Shown piece by piece: positions 1 to 9,900 of a DNA stretch of 64,000 nucleotides. This stretch comes from QWHO01 sp039809865. Its GTDB lineage: Bacteria > Vulcanimicrobiota > Xenobia > Xenobiales > QWHO01. Location: NCBI GenBank assembly GCA_039809865.1, contig JBDHVW010000008.1, forward strand, positions 1 to 64,000, given 5' to 3'. Position 1 is the first letter of the stretch. The number at the start of each line of letters is the position of its first letter. Below the pieces are notes generated by a model, which saw only the letters and a list, made by a program, of their open reading frames with translations, had not been told where the DNA came from and searched no databases. The translations under genes were made by a program, and so were the position numbers.

Positions 1-2705
<2,705 letters not shown>

Positions 2706-2744
2706 AACCTTCGTCGTTCAATTACGCTTTGAGGAGGGTTGGCC

Positions 2745-3002
2745 ATGCTGAAGTGCAGCTGTGGTGGTTCGCTGGAGGAAGGTTTCATTCCCGATTTCGG
2801 AATGTTCGCCACCTGGGTCTCCGTCTGGTTTCCGGGTGAGCCGAGCACGCTAAAAGGCGTGCTGGACCGCATCAAGACCGGCGCCGGGATCGCCACCGAA
2901 TCGAAGGACGCCAAGATGGTGGAAGCCCTGCGCTGCCAGACCTGCGGCAAGCTCGACCTCTACGCCCGCATGCCGCCCCCGTTCGGCGCCGCCGTCGGCT
3001 AG
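2745..3002 (+). CDS. Small putative zinc-ribbon protein (85 aa)
   Basis: A short protein with a CSCGG pair near the N-terminus and a CQTCGK pair about 60 residues later, the layout of a zinc ribbon. Between them is a hydrophobic stretch with several aromatic residues (FATWVSVWF). It resembles small uncharacterised bacterial proteins of the DUF6487 type, from memory. The ATG at 2745 is preceded by a strong GAGGAGG at 2731-2737 with 7 nt spacing, which decides the start over an upstream in-frame TTG. It follows gltB by 39 nt and may be co-transcribed with it. The function is unknown; metal binding is inferred from the cysteines only. Confidence 0.75.
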   Translation: MLKCSCGGSLEEGFIPDFGMFATWVSVWFPGEPSTLKGVLDRIKTGAGIATESKDAKMVEALRCQTCGKLDLYARMPPPFGAAVG

Positions 3003-3133
3003 AGAATCCTGGTCAGGTCGAGCTGTAGCCCGGGGAACTCGGGTTCTCCGCTCAGGTGCGTCGGTTGTTCGAGCACTTCGACCTCGCAACCCGGACGATA
3101 AACCTCGACCCGGCGTTCGTGAGTAATCGTCAT
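2999..3133 (-). pseudogene. Remnant of a Uma2-family endonuclease (C-terminal ~44 residues only)
   Basis: The minus strand codes for about 44 residues containing RRVEVYRPG, EVEVLEQP and a C-terminal LQLDLTRIL. This matches how Uma2 (DUF820) restriction-endonuclease-like proteins end: a VEVYRPG strand, a threshold strand and a final PGxxLDL helix. The family is normally about 190 residues, and the N-terminal catalytic part (acidic and ExK residues) is missing; the upstream sequence is now the start of the ATP-grasp gene. The stop TAG overlaps the stop of the preceding plus-strand gene. An ATG at 3133 exists but a functional 44-aa protein is unlikely. I read it as decay debris of a mobile or expanded gene family. 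Confidence 0.55.
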
Positions 3134-3187
3134 CAACACCAGTATTCTTCGAAAAGACCGAATCGCCCTCGCGGCGAAACCCAGGAG

Positions 3188-3883
3188 ATGACCACGCTCA
3201 TCCTCTCGCCCCGGCACACCGAGGACAGCCAGAAGCTCTGGCGTGCAGCTCTGGAGCTGGGCTGGGAAGTCGTGCGCGTGCAGGGTTGGCGGGTCGAGGA
3301 CCTGCCGCCAATCAGCGAGCCGGTCGTCTACGCGGAGACGATGCTGGCGATGCGGCTCTCCGAGCGGTTGGGCATCCAGTTGGACGAGCCGCCGGTCGAC
3401 TGGCTCCCAACCCTACCAGATGAATACCGCGGCCGCGCGGTCAAGCTCAGCACTCTCGGCGCGGAGCTCACCCGCACCGAGCCCGCCTTCATCAAGCCGC
3501 CCAACGACAAGAGCTTCGCGGCCCGCGTCTACCTGGGCAGCGACCTTCCGGCCGACTTCGACCCGGACATGCCGGTGCTGGTGCAAGAGGTTGTGCATTT
3601 TCTGTCCGAGTTCCGCTGCTTCGTGCTGGACCGCCGTGTGGCGGCCCGATCGCACTACTCGGGCGAGCACGACGACGAGGGCCTGGAGGGATTCGTGCAG
3701 ACTCTGCTCGCCGACCCTCGCGTGGCCCTTCCGAAGGCCACCGTGGTGGACGTGGGTCGCATCGAGAACCGCGGCTGGGCCGTCATCGAGCAGAACGCGG
3801 CCTGGGGCGCGGGGATCTACGAGTGCGACGCTCTCGATGTGCTGCCCGTGCTGCGGGCGGCCAGCGGGCTTCCAGGAGGTTGA
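3188..3883 (+). CDS. ATP-grasp domain-containing protein (231 aa)
   Basis: The protein begins TLILSPRHTEDSQ, has a Pro/Asp-rich middle and a C-terminal VLVQEVVHFLSEFRCFVLDRRVAARS followed by VDVGRIENRGWAVIEQNAAWGAGIYEC. This is the layout of small ATP-grasp ligases of the DUF4343 type, which join a carboxylate to an amine or thiol nucleophile through an acyl-phosphate. The acidic and Asn residues of the ENRGWAVIEQNAAWG segment are the expected Mg-ATP ligands. The chosen ATG (3188) agrees with the family N-terminus; AGGAG directly abuts it, so spacing is poor and an upstream start at 3056 remains possible. The substrate is unknown. It overlies the region next to the Uma2 remnant. Confidence 0.75.
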   Translation: MTTLILSPRHTEDSQKLWRAALELGWEVVRVQGWRVEDLPPISEPVVYAETMLAMRLSERLGIQLDEPPVDWLPTLPDEYRGRAVKLSTLGAELTRTEPAFIKPPNDKSFAARVYLGSDLPADFDPDMPVLVQEVVHFLSEFRCFVLDRRVAARSHYSGEHDDEGLEGFVQTLLADPRVALPKATVVDVGRIENRGWAVIEQNAAWGAGIYECDALDVLPVLRAASGLPGG

Positions 3884-3899
3884 GCCCTACCGTTGCCCG

Positions 3900-4940
3900 T
3901 CAGCGCGCTTCGATCAGAATCAGGTCCTTCACCCAGTTGTCGGGTGCCAGACTGGGAATGACCACCCGGAACTCTCCGAACGGACCGACCTGAAGGACGG
4001 CCTTCCGGTCCTTTTGCAGCGCCGCCCAGGAAATGGTCTTGCGGTCGTTGTCCGCGCCCACCAGGACCAGGTGCTTGACGCCCGGCCGCACTCCCGACCT
4101 TTGCAGAAGCGCCACCAGGCCAACCGGCCTGGGATACCTGTCCGCATACAGGACCGTCGCTTTCAATTTGCCGCTCAGCGCTAACGGCAACCCACGCCCG
4201 GGGAGAAAGCCGTTATCCACCAGCGCCTTCTGGGCCGGCGGCGAGCGCACGTACTGCACGAACTCGCTGGCCAGCGCGGCCCGGGCCGGGTGCGCCGTAG
4301 CGGCGATGGGATACACGGCCACCGGGTTGTACGGGTCCGGGATCTTGACGCTGAGCACTTTCTGGGCGCGCGCATCGGTGACGTAGACGATGCCCGCATC
4401 GGCCTCGCCCAGCGCCACCTTGGTCAGCACCGCGCGCACGTTTTGCTCGTAAGAGACCACGTTGGCCAGAACTTTGCCCGAGAAGCCCCCTCCCACTCGC
4501 TCGAGCATCTGCAAGGTGTAGCCGCCCACCGGCACGTTCTTATCGGCCAGGATCAGCTTCAGACCGGGCCTGGCCAGGTCCTCGAGCTTCCTCACCCCGG
4601 CCGGATTGTCCGGAGGCGTCACCACGATCAGCCGGTTGCGCGCGAAGATCCGGTCGGTGCCGCGCAACACCACGCCCTCTCTGACAGCGGCCGCCATCTG
4701 CGAGGAGTCCGCCGTGGCCAGCACGTCCGCCTGAGCGCCCTGCGCGAGCTGCTGGATGAGCTGCTGCGAGCCGGCAAAGTTCAGCACCACCCGGACTCCC
4801 GGATGCGTCGCCTCGAATTGCTTGCCCAGCGTCCCGAAGGCGTCCGTCAGGGACGCCGCCGCGAAGACCTGGAGAGTGCTGGGGGCTTCGGCCCGGGCGA
4901 CCAGGCCCAAAACCAGCAAGAGAATCAGAAGGCGCTTCAC
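3900..4940 (-). CDS. modA: Molybdate-type ABC transporter substrate-binding protein with extra C-terminal domain
   Basis: A periplasmic molybdate/tungstate-binding protein. The GTG start at 4940 gives a signal peptide (KRLLILLLVLGLVARAEA), then the ModA hallmark LQVFAAASLTDAF, LNFAGSQQL and QGAQADVLATADSSQM, with oxyanion-binding Ser residues in the AASLTDAF and GSQQL loops. GEADAGIVYVTDA is the usual C-terminal lobe motif. The ModA fold should end near residue 255. About 90 more residues follow, with LVLVGADNDRKTISWAALQ and a final NWVKDLILIEAR, reminiscent of molybdopterin-oxidoreductase-like ligand domains. There is no modB/modC nearby, so the permease must be elsewhere. A GTG at 4940 avoids overlap with the upstream gene, which ends at 4982. 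Confidence 0.85.
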   Translation of the reverse strand: MKRLLILLLVLGLVARAEAPSTLQVFAAASLTDAFGTLGKQFEATHPGVRVVLNFAGSQQLIQQLAQGAQADVLATADSSQMAAAVREGVVLRGTDRIFARNRLIVVTPPDNPAGVRKLEDLARPGLKLILADKNVPVGGYTLQMLERVGGGFSGKVLANVVSYEQNVRAVLTKVALGEADAGIVYVTDARAQKVLSVKIPDPYNPVAVYPIAATAHPARAALASEFVQYVRSPPAQKALVDNGFLPGRGLPLALSGKLKATVLYADRYPRPVGLVALLQRSGVRPGVKHLVLVGADNDRKTISWAALQKDRKAVLQVGPFGEFRVVIPSLAPDNWVKDLILIEAR

Positions 4941-4981
4941 GAGCAGCGCGTTCGCGCAGGCCCCGGCCGGTTCATTCAGGC

Positions 4982-6442
4982 CTAGCGGGTAAACACCCCG
5001 GTGCCCCAATCGTCATACTGCACCAGCGTAACCTTGCTGCCCTCGAAGCGAACCAGCGTGGGGCTGTCGCTGTCGTTCAACTTGAACATCGCAAAGAACG
5101 TGTCGCCATCCCAGGGCTGCAGCGGGGCCTTGATGGCGTATCCGGGCCCCCAGGAAACCTGCATGTTCTCCACCTTCAAAGGCCCAAAGTAAGCATTCTG
5201 ATAAACCCCGTCATAGCGTGAAGCCGGCCCCGGGGGCATGGGCTGCGAAGGGCGGGACGCGTAGCTGATCTGAGCGCCCAGCATCCCGGCCATCGCCTGA
5301 CGGAATCCCTGGTCGATCTCCAGCACGCCCTGCAGGTCGGCTTGCTCGCCTTCCACCAGGTTGAGCAGCTGCTGGCTCAGCCCCTCGGGTAAACCCGTGG
5401 GGAAGGCGTTACACAGGATGACGATGCCCAGGTCCAGCTCGGGAACGAGCACCAGCTGCGTGCGCGAGCCGGTCGAGAAGGCGCCCGAGTGCTTGACGAT
5501 GGTGTAGCCGTGGCGGTCATACGATACGGCCCAGCCCAGCCCGTAGAAGCCCGAGCTGAACGTGGCGGGGTTGTACCCGGTCAGCATGAAGGGCTTGTGC
5601 GTCTCGAGCAGGGCTTCGCGAGCGACGAGCTGCTTGCCGTCCAGCGAGCCCTCTCCCAGTTGCAGCAGCAGGTAGCGCGTCAGGTCGCGGGCCGTGCTGA
5701 AGACGCCCCCGGCGGGCGCCTGGGCATCGGGCGCGCGGTCATAACGCCTCACCGCTTTGCCGTTCTCGAGAATGTGCTCGTAAGCCGGATTCGTGACCTT
5801 CAAGAAATCCGCATAACGAGCGGACGAAGAGGTCATTCCGGCCGGCCCGAACAGCTGCTCCTGCATCATCTCGGGATACTTGCCCCGCGCGGCCGCCTCG
5901 CAGCCCGCGGTGTAGCCGTAGTTGGAGTAGTCGTAGGTGGAGCGAAAACGGTTGTCCAGGTCGAGCTGGCGCAGGGCGCGCAAGATGAAGGCCTGATCGT
6001 AGCCCAGCTCCTCCAGCTCGTTGCCCGCCTGGCCCGGCAGCCCGGTGCGGTGACTGAGGCAGTCGGCCACGGTCAGATGGGCCGTCACCCACGGATCGCG
6101 CAGCGCGAAGTCTGGCATCAGATCGTGGACGGGCGTGCTCCAGGTCAGCTTGCCTTCGCCCACCAGCGCGGCCACGGCCGTGCTGGACAGGGGCTTGGAG
6201 CACGAGGCCAGGCGAAACACGGTGTCCGGCGTGACCGGGGAAGGCTGGTCCACGTTCGTGATCCCGTAGGCCTCGAGCAGCACGACCTTCCCTTTGTAAA
6301 CGACGCCCACGGAGCAGCCGGGCACGCCGGTCTCCTTCATCGCCTCCCCGATGAGCTGGCGCCAACGGGGCAAGGCAGCTTCCACGTTGGGCTCGGCCAC
6401 GGCCGGCAAGATCAGCGCGAGGAGCAAACAAAGCTTGAGCAT
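4982..6442 (-). CDS. Serine beta-lactamase-like hydrolase (PBP/AmpC-esterase family), secreted, 486 aa
   Basis: A class C beta-lactamase-fold hydrolase. A signal peptide (LKLCLLLALILPAVAEP) is followed by the catalytic SxxK (SCSK near residues 79-82), the YSN motif in TYDYSNYGYTAG (about 170), and HSG in VKHSGAFSTG (the KTG equivalent). The C-terminal ~110 residues (SRYDGVYQNAYFGPLKVE onward) look like the DUF3471-type lipocalin-like extension found on such hydrolases. Members include D-aminopeptidases, esterases and murein-related hydrolases; true beta-lactamase activity cannot be claimed. The ATG sits directly after a GC-rich inverted repeat (6444-6467) with no clear ribosome-binding site. 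It ends 42 nt before the modA start and may be transcribed with it and with the PilZ gene upstream. Confidence 0.85.
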   Translation of the reverse strand: MLKLCLLLALILPAVAEPNVEAALPRWRQLIGEAMKETGVPGCSVGVVYKGKVVLLEAYGITNVDQPSPVTPDTVFRLASCSKPLSSTAVAALVGEGKLTWSTPVHDLMPDFALRDPWVTAHLTVADCLSHRTGLPGQAGNELEELGYDQAFILRALRQLDLDNRFRSTYDYSNYGYTAGCEAAARGKYPEMMQEQLFGPAGMTSSSARYADFLKVTNPAYEHILENGKAVRRYDRAPDAQAPAGGVFSTARDLTRYLLLQLGEGSLDGKQLVAREALLETHKPFMLTGYNPATFSSGFYGLGWAVSYDRHGYTIVKHSGAFSTGSRTQLVLVPELDLGIVILCNAFPTGLPEGLSQQLLNLVEGEQADLQGVLEIDQGFRQAMAGMLGAQISYASRPSQPMPPGPASRYDGVYQNAYFGPLKVENMQVSWGPGYAIKAPLQPWDGDTFFAMFKLNDSDSPTLVRFEGSKVTLVQYDDWGTGVFTR

Positions 6443-6443
6443 G

Positions 6444-6467
6444 CGCCGGGGGTTGTCTGGCCCGGCG
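6444..6467 (-). other. Inverted repeat abutting the start codon of the beta-lactamase-like gene
   Basis: CGCCGGG at 6444-6450 pairs with CCCGGCG at 6461-6467 across a 10-nt loop. In the mRNA of the minus-strand hydrolase the hairpin ends right before the ATG, where a ribosome-binding site would be expected and none is seen. There is no T-run on either side, so a terminator is unlikely. Translational control is possible but speculative. Confidence 0.35.
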
Positions 6468-6478
6468 AAGGAATCCTG

Positions 6479-6868
6479 CTAGCGCGTGCCGCTGTAGCGC
6501 TGCACCCAGGGACCGAGCGTATTGCGGTCGCCCGACTTGAGCTTGAAGCCGACGCCCAGCATGTGGGTCTTCTGATCCGGGGCAGAGTCACGCCAGAGGA
6601 CGCGCGCCAGGGCCCGCACCTCGCTCTCCTCCTCGAGGTGGATGGTGACCTCGAACTCCTCGTCGGGCTCGAAGCCGACCTCCGTCACCAGGCAGGCTCC
6701 CTCGGTGCCGAGGTCCAGGGCGCAACCGCGCCTTTCCTGGCCTTCATGGCGATACCAGAGGGGCACGATCTTGTGGGCCCGCGTGAAGACCCGGCGATCT
6801 GCCTGGCTATCCGTCCGTCGTTCCCCACTCCGACGGTCTTTGCTCCGCACGACTGGCATGCAACACAC
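6479..6868 (-). CDS. PilZ domain protein (129 aa)
   Basis: A small cyclic-di-GMP receptor-type protein. The N-terminus is Arg-rich (KDRRSGERR, then QADRRVFTRAHKIVP, matching the RxxxR ligand motif), followed by CALDLGTEGACLV. The second PilZ motif is normally D/NxSxxG; here it is DLGTEG, with Gly replacing the Ser, so binding may be weakened. A beta-rich C-terminus (VTIHLEEESEVRALARVLWR) fits the PilZ barrel. The GTG at 6868 has GGGAG 6 nt upstream; an ATG at 6859 is an alternative. It is the first gene of a possible PilZ, hydrolase, ModA run on the minus strand and lies head-to-head with the giant repeat gene. Confidence 0.8.
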   Translation of the reverse strand: MCCMPVVRSKDRRSGERRTDSQADRRVFTRAHKIVPLWYRHEGQERRGCALDLGTEGACLVTEVGFEPDEEFEVTIHLEEESEVRALARVLWRDSAPDQKTHMLGVGFKLKSGDRNTLGPWVQRYSGTR

Positions 6869-6959
6869 CCCGCTCTCCCACCCCCATACGCCATGCTAAC
6901 TCAAGAGCCTGAAAGAAGTCTGTAGGAACTTCCTCCGCAAAAGCCAATCTTCCGCATGG

Positions 6960-9900
6960 ATGATTCGTCCCACCGGCTTCCAACCGATCAGCGTCCCGGT
7001 CGTTTCCAGCGGGTTCAAAACCTCGGAAACAGGGCCCTTGGATACTGCACAGCTGGGTGGAGTCTTGCCCCAGAAGGCGTCCGTCGAGGTTGCCCCCTCT
7101 CAGACAGCGGAGCACGCCGCGCTGGCAGCGCTTCCCGCGCTCGCCAGCCTGCCGCTGAGCCAGCGCCTGGGACAGCTGCCGGTCGAGTTCATGGTGCGGC
7201 GCCGCTTCCGGCTCTGGTTCATGGACCAGCACAAGGTCGTCAGCGCCGAGAAAGCGGCCGGGATGGTGGGGCAGAATCCGCGCCTGCGCGTGCGGGCCAC
7301 CCCCGAGGCCGAGCCCCAGCCGGTCAACACACAACAGGACGTGGAGAAGCTCGAGGCGCTGCACGGTCGGGGCGCGCCCGACGACCTGGGAGCCGAATTG
7401 AAGAGGCTGGCGGCGCGCAGGGATATCACCTTCAGCGTCAACGGTTTTCCGGTCGACGCTTACGGCGCCTACAACTACCTGACCACGGGTTTCCCCGCCC
7501 AGGACGAGAAACCGTCCAGCGTCACCGTCCGCTGCGGACAGATTCCCGTGCGCGCCTTACAGCCCGGCGCCCCCCAAATGGACCGGCTGGACGAGGCCGT
7601 GGCCGCGGTGCAGGCCAAAGCCGGCGACCCGGTCGCCGTTTTGGAGCACCTGCTTTCCTTCCACGGCGGCACCCGCGGGGTGGGCGCGGACCTGGCCCGG
7701 CTGGAGCGCGGACCCGAGGGCGCGGCCTACGGCACCCTCCGGCGGGGCCTCGAGAATATGCGCGACTTCCCCCGCCAGATCACCTCCGCTGTCGGGGCTT
7801 TCAAGAAGGGCACCGTGCCCGAGCGTATCGGCCTGCTCGAGGCGGCTGGTTTCCTGACGCGCAGCGAGTACTACGGCTACGACTACGGGAAGCTGGCGAA
7901 GGCGCACGACGCGCTTCTGGCGGGCGGGAGCAGCGTGGAGTTGACCCACAAGGTCTGCAGCTCGTTCGAAACGCTCGAGGCCAGCCAGTGGAACGGCGCC
8001 ATGGACGAGCTGGCGAGCCTCGGCTCGGCCAGTCGCGAGCAGCTCGAGCTGTTCGTCAAGCTGGCCCAGAGGAACGATTCGGGCCACTCCGGGCAGGCTG
8101 CGCGCGTGCTGGCGGGTGCCGCGGGCAACCTGAGCGAGACCGAGCGCATCAAGATGTTCGAAGGGCTCAAGGGCGACGCCGGCCGCCGAAGCGAGGCCTG
8201 GTCGCTGGTCCAGGCCGACCTGGGCGCCGGCAAGACGCCTTCCGAGGCCACGGCTCGCGCCAACAAGCTGATTGAAGCTCACAGCAACTCGCGAGGCTCG
8301 GCCATGGCGTTCGCGGCCGAGCAACCCGAGCGACTCGAGCACGTGCTCCTGGCACTCAAAGCCGGGATTCAGCCCGATCACGTGCGGGCCATCCTTGAGA
8401 TCGCCAGCGGGGAAACCCTCCCCATCGTGCTTCCGTTCGGTAACCGGGCGCTGGAGGCGGGTAAGCCGTTTCTCCAAAAACTCGACCATTCCGATCGGCA
8501 CCCGAGCTGTGCCCAGGAGCTGGCAGGACTGGCGCAGTCATGCGCACGCCTCAAGCTCCAGGACCTCGAGCCGATCGCGGCCGATTGGCGCCCGGATGCC
8601 AACCGTACCAAAGCCCTCAGCCGGCTGGTCGACCTGGGGATGGCTGCCCAGGCGGTGCCGGTGCTTCACCAACTCGAGTCGTGGCCCGGCAACTCGACCC
8701 TGGCCGAGCGAATCGACGCCATGGAAGCGGTCGGCGCGGGGAAGTATGAGTACTACCACCTCTCCAACCAGGAGGGCGGCCGCCAGGCCGCCGGGGAGGC
8801 CTTCAAGGCCCTGCTGCACGCCGGGCACACCCTGCCGCAAGCCCGGGCGCGACTCGAGAAACTGACCGCGCAGGTCTATCAGGGTTACGAGTCCCAGCAG
8901 GCCGTCGACGGGATGCGCGCCATCGTGACGCACGCCCAGAATACCGGGGCCCTGGAAGTTTTTGCCCGGCTGGCCGAGTCCGGCCAGGGCGTGCCCAACG
9001 CCAGCCAGTGCACCGATCTGCTGACCCAATCGACGGGAAAATCCTCCCAATCCGATCGCATCGGCGCAAGTCTCGACCTGGGACTGGTCGAACTCGGGGA
9101 GCTCGGTTCCCGCCAGGCCCTGATCGGTGTCGTTGCCGCCGAGCTGGCGGCCGGCGCCAGTCGCGAGCAGGCCGTCGCCGGCCTGAAAAAGCTGGTCGCC
9201 GCCGCGCGCCAGCAAAGATCGATTCCCACGGCCCTGGCCTATGTCCAGGCCAACCTGGGCGAGCGGGACCGGATGACCACGCTGCTCGAGGCCGGCTTCC
9301 CCGCCAGCGTGGCCGCATCCACCCTCACGAAGGCCGCGGGCGGCTCGCTCACGCCCCTTTTGCCGTTGGGCAACCTGAAGAACTACCTGAGCGCGGAGAC
9401 CGTGAAGGCGTTTCTGGACATTCCCGAATCCGACCCGTCCACTCTGACCCGGCTCTGCCAGGGGTTTGCCTCGCGCTCCGGCCTCCAGGCCGGTCCCTGG
9501 ACCGAGCTTTACAGCAAGAGCCTGAAAGGCAATCGCGAGGCCACCGAGGTCGCTTCCCGCCTGCTCGAGCAGTGCCGCTTCTCGACCTCCGAAGCCGCCA
9601 CGCTCTTCGCGATCCTCGAGCCGCCGGCCGGGTCCACGACGCTGACCCAGCGGTTGGATGCGCTGATCGATTCGGGTGGCCTGCTCGACGACTACTACCG
9701 GGCCGGATACTCCAGCGTCCGAGCCAATGCCCACGCCGAGGCGCTGGTCTCCCAGGTGCGTGGTGGGCACTCGCTGCAAGATGCCTCGTCTGTCCTGAAG
9801 CGGGTATGGAACCAGTGCCAGTATGAGACCCAGGATGCCGAGACCATCCTGGGCCGCCTCAGCGAGCTGGGAGGAGCGACGGACCGGCGCGACTTTCTGA

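Noticed and set aside
4982..6442. True beta-lactamase resistance gene
   Set aside because: Motifs fit the broad serine hydrolase family with a lipocalin-like tail; most such proteins are esterases or peptidases, so resistance cannot be claimed.
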